NCBI GenBank assembly: GCA_021604005.1
Contig: BQIV01000001.1
Coordinates: 62,001 to 126,000, forward strand
Direction: 5' to 3'
Length of the DNA stretch: 64,000 nucleotides
From: Nitrospirales bacterium
Lineage (GTDB): Bacteria; Nitrospirota; Nitrospiria; Nitrospirales; UBA8639
Shown piece by piece: positions 25,350 to 34,523 of the stretch. Position 1 is the stretch's first letter, and every line of letters begins with the position of its first letter. The translations under genes were made by a program, and so were the position numbers. The notes under the pieces are model-generated. The model did no database searches. It was not told the origin of the DNA and saw nothing but the letters and a program-made list of their open reading frames with translations.

Positions 25350-26717
25350 ATGAGGCTGAACAACGTTCACGTACCACTTCTTCCTCTTATCACCGCAGTC
25401 CTTTTCCTCGCGTTGCCTTCACCCGCTCGTGCTGATCTTGATGATTCCCTCCAAGAGCTGTTCGATAGCTGGGGCTTAACTACCACGTCGGATCCTGGGG
25501 CCTATGAAAGTCAAAGCCGTGGCTATTTAAGCGGTGGATCCGCAACCATACGCCTGTACAATCAGCCCTTTCGCGCCTTCTCAATCGCGCCCCCACGCTT
25601 CAACGTCGGCTGTAGCGGCATCGATTTATATTTGGGGAGTTTCAGTTACGGGAAACTCGATCGCTATGTCGATCTCTTGCAGCAGTTGGGCACCGGCGCC
25701 GTGCTCGGCTTTGCATTTCAGCTGGCCATTAAAGAACTCTGCGAGCCCTGCGCCGATGTGCTCAATAAATTGGAGTCAGCGGCCAGACTGATCAATTCCA
25801 TGGGCCGGCTCCAACCATGCGAAGCGGGAAAAGCCATCGGAGCCGCGCTCGCCGGAGATGAGAACGCGCAGCACAAGGTGAGTGGGACGATTGAAAACGC
25901 CTGGCAACGGTTTAAAGAAGCAGGCGGCGAGATCGGTGATATCTGGGAAGACCGCGATTCGATGAAGGAGCAAACTCCAGAACAAGCCATTGCTGCGATG
26001 GCCGATAGCGATGCGGATCCGCGCGGGAACCTGGTCTGGATGGTGTTAGCTGAAGCCGGAGTAGATCAAGACACGGCTCGGATGGTGATGTCAGCGTTGG
26101 GGACGGTCATCGTCACGTCAGATGGGACGGTCGATGTCTGGATGCCCGTGATCTCGGTCGACGATCTCCTCACGGTGGAATCGGGGATTCCGCTTCGCGT
26201 GTATGAGTGCGCAGATGGGACGGGCGGATCGCAATGTCTTGAGCTCAATCTCGTCACGGTGACTGACGTGGACGGATTCAATCGCCGGGTGTTTGATTCG
26301 ATGACCACGATTCTTGAGAAACTCCATGACGGGACGGCTTTGACTGCGGAGGACCAAGCGTTTGTGGGTCTTATCCCATCACCGGTCTACCGGATCTTGG
26401 CGGATACGACCCAGCCCATCCAAGTGGGACAGGCGGTGATCGCTCGAAACAGCGATATCTTCGCGGCAGATATGGCGTTGCAATGGTTGAAATGGGCCCG
26501 CAATCAAGGGATGCAACAAATCAATAAAGTTTATGAGATTCGCCGCAACTACGCGGGCGATGTCGCGCTGTGGAAATCGCTAGCCAATCGGGTCATTGAA
26601 GAAGCGCGACAAGAACTGATCAAGCGCACGGAAGGGCAAGAAGCCGTGGGCGATGTCGTGCGCGACGTGCTACTGACTGTTGGTAATCAGGTGCAGATGA
26701 CGCTGCCCACGAAATAG
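25350..26717 (+). CDS. traH: TraH-like pilus assembly protein
   Basis: A 455-residue protein with a signal peptide (VPLLPLITAVLFLALPSPARA) and the TraH pattern: ESQSRGYLSGGSATIRLYNQ, then a CSGIDLYLGSFSYG motif and the cysteine pair CEPCADVLNKLE. TraH is a periplasmic/outer-membrane protein needed for pilus extension with TraF, U and W. The original downstream neighbour was probably traG: a decayed traG start lies 14 bases after its stop codon. Confidence 0.88.
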   Translation: MRLNNVHVPLLPLITAVLFLALPSPARADLDDSLQELFDSWGLTTTSDPGAYESQSRGYLSGGSATIRLYNQPFRAFSIAPPRFNVGCSGIDLYLGSFSYGKLDRYVDLLQQLGTGAVLGFAFQLAIKELCEPCADVLNKLESAARLINSMGRLQPCEAGKAIGAALAGDENAQHKVSGTIENAWQRFKEAGGEIGDIWEDRDSMKEQTPEQAIAAMADSDADPRGNLVWMVLAEAGVDQDTARMVMSALGTVIVTSDGTVDVWMPVISVDDLLTVESGIPLRVYECADGTGGSQCLELNLVTVTDVDGFNRRVFDSMTTILEKLHDGTALTAEDQAFVGLIPSPVYRILADTTQPIQVGQAVIARNSDIFAADMALQWLKWARNQGMQQINKVYEIRRNYAGDVALWKSLANRVIEEARQELIKRTEGQEAVGDVVRDVLLTVGNQVQMTLPTK

Positions 26718-26730
26718 GAAAGACTTCCAG

Positions 26731-26793
26731 TGCTCTGGACAATATTCACATACTGAAACGGCGATGTCATCGCCTCTATATTTGGTTGAGTCC
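26731..26793 (+). pseudogene. Decayed copy of the 5' end of traG
   Basis: From GTGCTCTGGACA onward this stretch matches the first about 60 bases of traG (28558-28618). Translated, it reads VLWTIFTY, stop, NGDVIASIFG, stop, against MLWTIYSYGNGDVIASIF in traG. GGAAAG lies before it, directly after traH, where traG would be expected. Similarity stops before the omegaRNA. Confidence 0.75.
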
Positions 26794-26869
26794 CCGAATC
26801 GGCTCGGATTTAATGACTCTATGTGGCTATGACTCGGGCCGCGTGAGAATGCCATGAGGTTCTTTTTTG

Positions 26870-27113
26870 ACTCAACCAGACTCAGCCACCATCAATTCAA
26901 CCATGAGTTGGTGATGGGGCTCCGTTCTGCGCGAATACATAGGTACCGGTGGGTGCTTCACCAGCCTGCCGCTCTACGGTCAGCGATTAAACAGCACGGC
27001 GTCGGGACAACGGGCAGTGTCGCTGGCACACAAACCCCGTAAGAACATTGCCGAGGTGACCGTAACTCCCATCATGGGACGTGGCTGTAAAGCCAACAAA
27101 GAAAGGAAGGCAG
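26870..27113 (+). ncRNA. omegaRNA of the second iscB unit (HEARO-type)
   Basis: The scaffold begins ACTCAACCAGACTCAGCCACC minus its last base and ends at the iscB ribosome binding site. It aligns nearly base by base with the RNA at 16799, including GCGAATACATAGGTACCGG, GCTCTACGGTCAGCGATTAA and the GGCT-GTAA-AGCC hairpin. The guide is expected just upstream, about 26850-26869 (ending GAGGTTCTTTTTTG), and differs from the other two guides. Confidence 0.85.
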
Positions 27114-28412
27114 ATGAATCTTGCTTTTGTGCTTAGTTCGACGAAAAAGCCGCTCATGCCGTGTTCACCGGCACGAGCCAGGCGATTGCTTAAAGCGAAA
27201 CGCGCCAGTGTGTTTTGTCGACAACCCTTTACGATCATTCTAAAAGACCGTGCTTCGGGTAAGACGCAATCGATTGCTTGGCAGCTGGACCCAGGAAGCC
27301 GTACGACCGGCATGGCACTTGTCGGCGAGTTTCCGGAGCAAGGACGAATGATGCAGTGGGCTAGTGAACTGCATCATCGCGGGCACCGCATTCGTGAGAA
27401 AATTCTTGCCCGTCGTGTCGCGCGCCGTAAGCGTCGATTCCGCAAGACCCGCTATCGAGCGCCACGATTTCTGAATCGCCGGCGTCCTGAGGGGTGGCTT
27501 CCACCATCCCTTCAATCGCGGGTGGATAATGTGATGAGTTGGACACTTAAAATCCAACGTCGCGTGCCGATTACCTCGATCGCGATGGAACTTGTGCGAT
27601 TTGCTACGCAACATCTCATGAACCCTGAAGTCACGGGCATTGAGTATCAACGAGGGGAACTGTTCGGTTATGAAGTACGGGAGTATCTGTTAGAAAAGTG
27701 GAACCGCATCTGTGCGTACTGTCGAACGACCGATGTGCCACTGGAAATCGAGCATCTGATTCCTCGTAGTCGCGGTGGAAGCAACCGCGTGAGCAATCTC
27801 ACGTTGGCGTGCACGCCTTGCAATCAGCGAAAGGGTAATCAGACGGCTCAGGAGTTTGGCTATCCGCAGCTTATGAAACAAGCCAGTCAACCGTTAAGAG
27901 ATGCGGCGGCTGTGAACAGTACTCGGCTAGCGCTCTATGACAATCTGAAGAAACTCGGGGTTGATCTGTCAGTTTGCTCAGGTGGGCGCACTAAATACAA
28001 CCGCATCCAACAAGGCTACCCCAAAACACATTGGATTGATGCTGCATGTGTCGGTGTTAACGGCATCCAGGTTCATCTTGATCCAAAGACACAGCCGTTG
28101 AACATCACGGCAACGGGTCGCGGCACTCGGCAGGTGGTCAAGACCGATGCCTTTGGATTTCCGCGAACGCAAGCTGGTCGCGTGAAGCGTGTTAGAGGTT
28201 TTCAAACTGGTGATCTCGTGCAACTTACCCAGCCGCATGGAAAATATGCGGGCCGATGGATTGGAGCACTCTCGAGTGTCCGTCGTACGGGGAAATTTGA
28301 TCTTAAGACTACGCGGGGAATAGTCACCGCTCCCGCGTCACGCTTTACGCTGTTTCAACGTGCGGGAGGTTATATCTATGCTGCGCAATTCATTAGGAAC
28401 GGTAAGCGATGA
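27114..28412 (+). CDS. iscB: IscB RNA-guided nuclease, second copy
   Basis: A 432-residue IscB from the ATG at 27114 (GAAAGGAAGG upstream), closely related to the copy at 17042 (most residues identical). PLMP domain (KPLMPCSPARARRLLKAKRA), RuvC-I (WQLDPGSRTTG), bridge helix (ARRKRRFRKTRYRAPRFLNR), RuvC-II (IAMELVRFATQ), HNH (CAYC, EIEHLIPRSRGG, CTPCNQRKG) and RuvC-III (HWIDAACVG) are all intact, so both nickase/cleavage sites look functional. It sits between traH and traG in operon orientation. The divergence between the copies argues against a very recent local duplication. Confidence 0.92.
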   Translation: MNLAFVLSSTKKPLMPCSPARARRLLKAKRASVFCRQPFTIILKDRASGKTQSIAWQLDPGSRTTGMALVGEFPEQGRMMQWASELHHRGHRIREKILARRVARRKRRFRKTRYRAPRFLNRRRPEGWLPPSLQSRVDNVMSWTLKIQRRVPITSIAMELVRFATQHLMNPEVTGIEYQRGELFGYEVREYLLEKWNRICAYCRTTDVPLEIEHLIPRSRGGSNRVSNLTLACTPCNQRKGNQTAQEFGYPQLMKQASQPLRDAAAVNSTRLALYDNLKKLGVDLSVCSGGRTKYNRIQQGYPKTHWIDAACVGVNGIQVHLDPKTQPLNITATGRGTRQVVKTDAFGFPRTQAGRVKRVRGFQTGDLVQLTQPHGKYAGRWIGALSSVRRTGKFDLKTTRGIVTAPASRFTLFQRAGGYIYAAQFIRNGKR

Positions 28413-28511
28413 CAAGGCTGATCACTATTACGCCGCAGGCAGTCACTTTGGGGGCTTGCGACTCTGCACGGTGAAGCAGATGTTCACCTTCTCTCCTTCA
28501 ATGATGCGCTC

Positions 28512-28537
28512 AGCAATTGGAAGGAAGCTCAATTGCT
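28512..28537 (+). repeat. Hairpin between iscB and traG
   Basis: AGCAATTG (28512-28519) and CAATTGCT (28530-28537) form a perfect 8-base-pair stem with a ten-base loop, ending 20 bases before the traG start. It could mark the right end of the inserted unit or control traG translation; no T-run follows. Confidence 0.5.
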
Positions 28538-28557
28538 AGAAATAATAGGGACTTTAC

Positions 28558-31500
28558 ATGCTCTGGACGATTTATTCTTACGGTAACGGCGATGTCATTG
28601 CTTCCATATTTGAAGGATTGAAACTCGTCTTTGGGAGTGGGGCGTACGAGAGCCTCTTGCAACTGGCACTCTTGCTTCTAGTGCTCGGCCTGCTACTGAC
28701 GACAGTTTTTCGCGGCCGGTTTCTGTGGCCGGTGTTGATGGGCGGGATCGCCATCTTGCTCATCGCAGTGACCCTGACCGTTGATGTGGCGGTGGAAGAG
28801 CAGGTCGATCCATTAATTCCAGATGTGGTGGTCACAGATGTGCCGTTGATCGTGGCGTTTCCCGCTTACGTAACGGGCACGGTGGGGTTTGAATTGTCAG
28901 TCTTGATGGAGACCGTGTTCCCGGTTCCTGATACGTATGTCATGTCCACGTCACCATTCAATCGTTCGTGGTTCGACTTTCAAAAGACTCTGGAAGTCTA
29001 TCTGCCGGATGGTGATCTGCGGCGCAATACGCAATCGTACTTGGTCTATTGTGTCTTTCGGGCGATCGCTTTCGATCAATTGCAGCGTGGCGACTTATTG
29101 CAAGCCACGGATTTATTGTCCGCGATTGCTGTCGCCAATGCTGCCTTGACCGCACCACAGTATGTCAATGGGAATCCCATTGGCGCACTTCAATGTCCCG
29201 AATTTTATAGCACCATCATTCAACCCGGATATACGCTGGCGCACGCCGACTACCAAGAAGCGATGCGACGGCTGCGCGTGGGGTTTCAGGCGGACCCGGA
29301 TTTGCCAGACGCTGAATTGGATCATGTGGATCCGTTGATCACGGCCCTCTTGATTGGCGGCCAGGACTCCCGGTCATTGATCAATACGATGTTGATTCGC
29401 GAAGTCTGGAGAGAGGCGGAGCGACAGGATCGGCAACGGTTTGGCGATGTCGCGGGAACGCTCGTTATGACGCAGCAAGCCTTGTTGCAAGATCTCAAGT
29501 ATCAGGCCTATACGCGCTCCTACATCGCACAAAAACTTGTGCCACTCATGCGGACGGTCGGGGAGGGCATCGTGTATCTCTTGGCGCCCTTTCTGCTCGT
29601 GTTGGCCTTTCAACCAGGGATGGGCCGATGGTTAGGTTTGTATCTCCGCGCGTTTGCCTGGGTGGCACTATGGGGTCCGATCTTTGTCGTGATGAACTTT
29701 TTAATGTTTACCGAAGGAAGCCGTCGACTCACGCCCTTGACGGGCACGATCGACGGGATCGCCATGGTCAACTTCGATAGTGTGCGGGAATTCACGACGC
29801 TGCTGAACACCGTGGCGTCTGATCTGACACTGGCTGTCCCCTTGCTGGCCTGGGGGTTAGTCTGGGGCGGGTCGCACTTGATTGGTGGCTTGATGGGCGG
29901 ACTGTTTCATGCGGCAGGGCAGGGCGACACGGTCGCGACGCAATTCGCTCGCGGACGCGGTAGTGTACGACAGGAGGGCCTGGGGTCGGTCACGCAACAA
30001 GCGACGGTGGGCGATGAGGAATTCGGTGTCATCACGGGACCCGCAGGATTGCGCGTCGATCAGCAAACGGGTGCCTCAGACATTCTGGATCACGAAGGCG
30101 GCGTGGCGCGCGCAGGTGCGAACGGAACGCTCATGTATCGCGGGCCACGCGGGGAATTTGTGGAGAATCAGGAAGGTCGATTGATTCAGGGATTTCGGGT
30201 GCACTCGAACACCGGGAGTGACGGGGTCCGACGGGATGTACGGGAGGAAGTGTTGGCGGGGAGTCAATTGCGCACCACGACGGTGGAAGAGAATCCGGAT
30301 GGCACGCTGCGCACGCTTGAATCGGTCTCGGATATCGCGAGTAGGCGAATGTTGCATGAACTTGAGACGACCAAGTCGGATCGTACAGTCACGAGCGTGG
30401 AACGGTATCAAGACGGGAGTAGTGTAGAGCGGGGGGTGTACCAAGGAAGTGTGGAAGTAAATCAAGGTGGAGAAACAGACATAAGGTACGGAGCGCTAAC
30501 TTCTGTTCAGGCATTTGATTCCCATGGGGAACCTGTTGGCCCGCGTGTCTCGCAATTTGAGGGAAACGACGGGTATCAAACTTATCGGCTCTACGGTGTA
30601 GGCCTTGAGGATTCACAGACGGAGAGCCTCCTTCCAGGTCTTCGGGTAACTAGCGGAGACATTTCCAATAAAACTCGTCGGGAACTACAAGAATCCTATT
30701 CAAGTCTCTCAGAATCGCTCTCACCTCGCGGCGATGGTTTTCGAACCTTTGAACATCGTGGGCTGTTTCCATTGGAGTGGGATCATGGGTTCCGCGCTTT
30801 GGAAGAAGGCATCCTCACGGTCGAAGGGACGGTGCGGGACGGGCATTTTGAACCGACGGCCGCGCGGTTTCGGAGCACGGAAGATCCGGCGGGTGCGTTG
30901 TCAGCCGAGGGACAAGTGGTGTTTCCGTCTGGCGAGCCTGCGCCACTGGGACCCGATGGTATGCCACTTTTCACGGAGGAACATGCGTTCTTTCGCGTGT
31001 CTCGTGCGGATCGAGAGGGATTGGAAACGCAACGAACCGAAGGCCCGCACGGGCTTCCGACTGAGCTGCGTCGTAACGCGGATGGGAGCTATTCCTATAC
31101 CGCTCAGGGTGATCAGACTTTGCAGATTGCGCTTGGTGACGGACTCACCACGTCGGAAACGGTGCGGTTAAGAGAAAGTGGTCGTGCGACCAAAAGTCCC
31201 AGCGGTTTTGAATTCTCACCGAGCATTGCCGAAGCGACATTTACTGGCCCTCCGCTGGCAGGCGAGAGACCGGGTATTTTTTCGGTGCAAGGCTCAATCG
31301 AAGATGGTGTCTTTCATCCGGCGGCAGGGCAAGTCCGTAGCCTCGTCGACTTTCTTGGCGTGGAAGGTGGAGAAGGAGCACCGCTTCGCTCAGTGCAAGA
31401 ACAAGTGGCACCCGAAAGCATCCTATCAGGTCCGCCAGCCTTTAGCCGAAGCCAACGTGGCCATGTTGATGAGTACTTTAATGTTGACCGGTTTGAAGGC

Positions 31501-32370
31501 GCGGCGACGTTTGACGAAATGGTGAAGGGTGGCCCATCGATCTTGAAGGATTTGCCGGTGTATGCGCGGGCACAATATCACGGTGATCAGATCATTGCCG
31601 GGGACTTTCAAGGCGGCATCGAAGGAGAATTTGTCCATGGGGATACCCTGACTTCGTTGCATTTTCAGGACGGCGGTGAACCTGTGTTCCGAGAAACCAA
31701 ATCAGGGACCCGCAGTACGACCTTCAATCGCGAAAGCCATGAAGGGGTGATGATCCTGCCAGGGCAAGAGCCGGGACAGTATTTTCGAGTCGCCGGCACA
31801 TTCGATTTTGATCCCACATCGCATGAAATGGTATCGGCCAGAGCTTCCTCCGTCTCGCAACTGACTGTAGAAAATGACGGTGGTTTGCAAACCGTATTTC
31901 GGAATATGCAGGGCGACACGCTCTTTTCAGAAACGAAACGGGGAGACCTTGAGAGTGGGATCGTATTTCTTCCCGATGAACATGGCAAACTTCAACCCAT
32001 GGCTGGTGTAACGTACTCGCATGGTGGCGACTTAGTATCAGGCGAAGGCAATGCGATAATCTCCACTCAGTTTGCGAATGATCAACAAGAATTCGAAAAA
32101 ATCTTCCGAACGTCCGAAGGGGAACAACTCTATGAGCAAATTCTGAGCGGTGTAGAGCATCAAAAAAAGAACGTCTACGCAGAGCAAAATGTGCGTGACA
32201 TCTCCTACGACTCAGGGTATGCTTTGCTTAGGCTCCTTGGTGAGGATCGCGATCCAAGTGAGCTAACGGAAAACGAACTCACAGCGTTGGAAGCTTTGGC
32301 CATGGCGAAGTTTTCTAAAGACCAGCTCATCGATTTTAAACGATTCCTTGGATCACTGCCGGGGCGTTAA
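28558..32370 (+). CDS. traG: TraG-like mating-pair protein with a long C-terminus
   Basis: A 1270-residue protein. The first about 460 residues match the TraG N-terminal membrane domain: MLWTIYSYGNGDVIASIFEG, several membrane helices (for example LLLLVLGLLLTTVF) and a later cluster IVYLLAPFLLVLAF and WVALWGPIFVVMNFLMF. F TraG is 938 residues and works in pilus assembly, mating-pair stabilisation and entry exclusion. The C-terminal 800 residues here are hydrophilic, glycine-rich and probably beta-rich, with a repeated motif near residues 751, 906 and 1074 (TVEGTVRDGHFEP, SVQGSIEDGVFHP, RVAGTFDFDP). This tail is not like F TraG. Confidence 0.85.
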   Translation: MLWTIYSYGNGDVIASIFEGLKLVFGSGAYESLLQLALLLLVLGLLLTTVFRGRFLWPVLMGGIAILLIAVTLTVDVAVEEQVDPLIPDVVVTDVPLIVAFPAYVTGTVGFELSVLMETVFPVPDTYVMSTSPFNRSWFDFQKTLEVYLPDGDLRRNTQSYLVYCVFRAIAFDQLQRGDLLQATDLLSAIAVANAALTAPQYVNGNPIGALQCPEFYSTIIQPGYTLAHADYQEAMRRLRVGFQADPDLPDAELDHVDPLITALLIGGQDSRSLINTMLIREVWREAERQDRQRFGDVAGTLVMTQQALLQDLKYQAYTRSYIAQKLVPLMRTVGEGIVYLLAPFLLVLAFQPGMGRWLGLYLRAFAWVALWGPIFVVMNFLMFTEGSRRLTPLTGTIDGIAMVNFDSVREFTTLLNTVASDLTLAVPLLAWGLVWGGSHLIGGLMGGLFHAAGQGDTVATQFARGRGSVRQEGLGSVTQQATVGDEEFGVITGPAGLRVDQQTGASDILDHEGGVARAGANGTLMYRGPRGEFVENQEGRLIQGFRVHSNTGSDGVRRDVREEVLAGSQLRTTTVEENPDGTLRTLESVSDIASRRMLHELETTKSDRTVTSVERYQDGSSVERGVYQGSVEVNQGGETDIRYGALTSVQAFDSHGEPVGPRVSQFEGNDGYQTYRLYGVGLEDSQTESLLPGLRVTSGDISNKTRRELQESYSSLSESLSPRGDGFRTFEHRGLFPLEWDHGFRALEEGILTVEGTVRDGHFEPTAARFRSTEDPAGALSAEGQVVFPSGEPAPLGPDGMPLFTEEHAFFRVSRADREGLETQRTEGPHGLPTELRRNADGSYSYTAQGDQTLQIALGDGLTTSETVRLRESGRATKSPSGFEFSPSIAEATFTGPPLAGERPGIFSVQGSIEDGVFHPAAGQVRSLVDFLGVEGGEGAPLRSVQEQVAPESILSGPPAFSRSQRGHVDEYFNVDRFEGAATFDEMVKGGPSILKDLPVYARAQYHGDQIIAGDFQGGIEGEFVHGDTLTSLHFQDGGEPVFRETKSGTRSTTFNRESHEGVMILPGQEPGQYFRVAGTFDFDPTSHEMVSARASSVSQLTVENDGGLQTVFRNMQGDTLFSETKRGDLESGIVFLPDEHGKLQPMAGVTYSHGGDLVSGEGNAIISTQFANDQQEFEKIFRTSEGEQLYEQILSGVEHQKKNVYAEQNVRDISYDSGYALLRLLGEDRDPSELTENELTALEALAMAKFSKDQLIDFKRFLGSLPGR

Positions 32371-32407
32371 TTTTTTCCTCCTTATTATATGCACATGTTT
32401 GCCTAGT

Positions 32408-33184
32408 ATGATGCGTTTCAGCATTTTCCTCATTAGCTTTCTTCTTCCACTCATTCTTCCTGAACTTTCTTTCGCAGAAAAACAGACTGATAGCAGGTCC
32501 GTAGCTAAGTCTCTACCACAAGGGATGGTTCTCATTCCGGCGGGGAAGGGCGTGGGAATGTGGCTAGGGCAGATGTCGATTAAGTGGAGCATCGAAAAAC
32601 CTTTCTTTATCGATCAATTCGAGAGTACTGTTGGAGAGTATAAGAAGTATCTAGACTCCCTTGGTAGGGTACCTAAACGGGATCTTACGCCTGCGTATTT
32701 GGAGCAGGCTGAATTACCAAGACATGCGGATTTTCCGGTAGTCGGTGTCACCTGGCGTCAAGCATCGCTGTATTGCAAGGCTATGGGAAAGCGGCTGCCG
32801 ACTGGTGCTGAATGGAAGATGGCGGCTGTGCGGAAAGGAAATGAAAAGGCTGGTCCAGGTGACTTGCCTTTGCTTGATTTGGACCAACTGGGGAAAAGCC
32901 AAAGTTCAACGAAGATCGAACTTCCCGCACCTTTTTTTGTGTATGAGCAAGGCCTTCGCAAGGTAGGAAGTAATCCCGAAGATGTTAGTGCATATGGCGT
33001 GAATGATATGGCTAGCAGCGTATCCGAATGGTTGGCCTGGACCAATAAGGAATCTAACGCACGTGATTTAATTGGTCGCTTACCAAAGATATTGGGACCA
33101 GCTTCTTTTAGTAATACCCTTGTTGAAGACCACGGCGGCCGGTTTTGGTTGGGATTCCGGTGTGCCAAGGATATCGCACAGTGA
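32408..33184 (+). CDS. Exported SUMF1/FGE-domain protein
   Basis: A 258-residue protein from the ATG at 32408, with a signal peptide (MRFSIFLISFLLPLILPELSFA). It has the formylglycine-generating-enzyme fold: GMVLIPAGKG, PFFIDQFESTVGEYKKYL, FPVVGVTWRQASLYCKAMGK and RLPTGAEW, then YGVNDMASSVSEWLAW and a final FWLGFRC. The RGGSW-type segment of active enzymes is missing, so it is probably a binding or structural relative. It closes the transfer operon, where it may act at the cell surface. Confidence 0.75.
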   Translation: MMRFSIFLISFLLPLILPELSFAEKQTDSRSVAKSLPQGMVLIPAGKGVGMWLGQMSIKWSIEKPFFIDQFESTVGEYKKYLDSLGRVPKRDLTPAYLEQAELPRHADFPVVGVTWRQASLYCKAMGKRLPTGAEWKMAAVRKGNEKAGPGDLPLLDLDQLGKSQSSTKIELPAPFFVYEQGLRKVGSNPEDVSAYGVNDMASSVSEWLAWTNKESNARDLIGRLPKILGPASFSNTLVEDHGGRFWLGFRCAKDIAQ

Positions 33185-33221
33185 TGTTTATATGTAAATT
33201 CGTGGTTTTTACTCGATCTGC

Positions 33222-33545
33222 TCACACAGTCATGTCAGGATCGTCCGTAACAAAGCGGCGTCGCCGCTGCTGAAAAACAAGCGTGAACCGGTGAAGCTCC
33301 ATCCGTATAAAATTCTGCACGCGAATTTTCAAGTAGAATGGATATTCATCTTCTGAAAACTGATAATCCTTCAAAGCTTGGTAGAGGCTTTCCGGGAATA
33401 CGTCGTGGTCTTGGTGCATGTGAAAATTCGGTAAAAGAGTCAGCACTTCATGGAGTTCCTTTGCCATCGCCCGCCAAGCTGGAATATCGTGCACGCCTTT
33501 CTCCATCTTGCCTACTAAGCCTTTCTTGTTGATCTTAGTGCTCAC
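33222..33545 (-). CDS. Hypothetical protein
   Basis: An open frame of 107 residues if it starts at the GTG at 33545, which overlaps the end of the next frame upstream; the frame is open to an ATG at 33629. The sequence (IPAWRAMAKELHEVLTLLPN, then YPFYLKIRVQNFIRMELHR) looks like a soluble helical protein. No family recognised. It lies between the transfer operon and the mercury genes. Confidence 0.4.
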   Translation of the reverse strand: MSTKINKKGLVGKMEKGVHDIPAWRAMAKELHEVLTLLPNFHMHQDHDVFPESLYQALKDYQFSEDEYPFYLKIRVQNFIRMELHRFTLVFQQRRRRFVTDDPDMTV

Positions 33546-33786
33546 ACCTGCGTGGGGCTTGACGAAAAAGGTGTTCCAAGTCGATGTTCGTCTGTTTTCC
33601 GAGCGATGACCATTCTGTCGACGGCCCACACGCCGTCACGGTTCCCAATATTTCACCACCCTCTATATCAGTAACTCGCAAGAAAAGACGGAGACTATGC
33701 GAATCCTGCTCAAGTGTGGCTTCCATCAGAGTTTGGTTAGACCGTGTTTGTGCAATTTCATTAAGGCGCTTCTGATTCACTATCAT
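33535..33786 (-). CDS. Hypothetical protein, possibly truncated
   Basis: An 83-residue frame (MIVNQKRLNEIAQTRSNQTL at the start) just upstream of, and slightly overlapping, the preceding hypothetical frame. The frame stays open for about 18 more codons upstream, to a TAA, without a good start, so it may be the remnant of a longer gene. From 33787 to 34043 I see no further gene, only AT-rich DNA. Confidence 0.35.
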   Translation of the reverse strand: MIVNQKRLNEIAQTRSNQTLMEATLEQDSHSLRLFLRVTDIEGGEILGTVTACGPSTEWSSLGKQTNIDLEHLFRQAPRRCEH

Positions 33787-34043
33787 GCCGGTACTGGCAC
33801 CCGTATTCGCCAGCCGCTTTGAGACGTCATTTTTATCCGTCCGAAGAATTTAAAATGGATACGCTGCCCGCGCGCAGATTGTTCCTTAGTCGTTTTCCAA
33901 AATTCAACTGCTTATTTACCCTATAGTTTGGGTCGAACCAGCGCGAGATCGTCGCTTATAAAGGAAATGTGTGCGTTGCTTTTCGAGGGGTTTTACTTAA
34001 AAACGGTGTTATAACAGTTATTGGGAAAATTCATTCTCAAAAA

Positions 34044-34457
34044 TCAGGATACATCATTACCGCCTATTCTTTTCGAAAAAAACCATGCCAGAAATGCAAT
34101 TCCTGTCACCCACAAAAAAATTATGATGACTGCCGCCACCCAATTCTTTGGCAGACCCCCATGTTTTTCCGCTGTGGCCCGATGTTCATCCATCAAACCA
34201 GGGGGAACCAGACGAATGACCAATAAAATACCAAGCGGTAAAATTATCAGATCATCAAGATAGCCAATCACAGGAATAAAATCAGGAATTAGGTCAATAG
34301 GGCTTAGGGCATAGGCGGCAACCAGTACAGCCACACATTTTGCATACCAAGGTATGCGGGGATCACGCGAAGCCAGATACACGGCATGAACATCCCGCCT
34401 CACCAAACCTGCCCATTGCCTCAGCCTGTTACCCCATCTAACAAATGAATTCTGCAT
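34044..34457 (-). CDS. YkvA/DUF1232 membrane protein
   Basis: A 137-residue protein with the DUF1232 signature: DPRIPWYAKCVAVLVAAYAL, then SPIDLIPDFIPVIGYLDDLI and a hydrophobic ILPLGILLVIRLVP. A C-terminal membrane helix (WVAAVIIIFLWVTGIAFLAW) follows. The family is widespread and of unknown function. It is divergent from merR, about 65 bases between starts. Confidence 0.8.
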   Translation of the reverse strand: MQNSFVRWGNRLRQWAGLVRRDVHAVYLASRDPRIPWYAKCVAVLVAAYALSPIDLIPDFIPVIGYLDDLIILPLGILLVIRLVPPGLMDEHRATAEKHGGLPKNWVAAVIIIFLWVTGIAFLAWFFSKRIGGNDVS

Positions 34458-34485
34458 ACCCCTTTTTTTTAAAAGCTATTCCCTC

Positions 34486-34517
34486 TTGACTCCGTACCAT
34501 AGTACGGGGTTTATCCT
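34486..34517 (+). promoter_or_regulatory. mer promoter with MerR operator
   Basis: TTGACT (34486-34491) and TATCCT (34512-34517) are 20 bases apart, the stretched spacing of MerR-controlled promoters. The spacer holds the dyad CCGTAC-CATA-GTACGG, the canonical mer operator core. The merR ATG lies only six bases after the -10 box. Confidence 0.85.
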
Positions 34518-34523
34518 ATTCGT

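Noticed and set aside
17042-28412. Reading the two IscB genes as ordinary HNH endonucleases or as Cas9
   Set aside because: The PLMP start, split RuvC with HNH insertion, length near 435 and the adjoining omegaRNA fit IscB, while Cas9 is more than twice as long and needs a tracrRNA and array.
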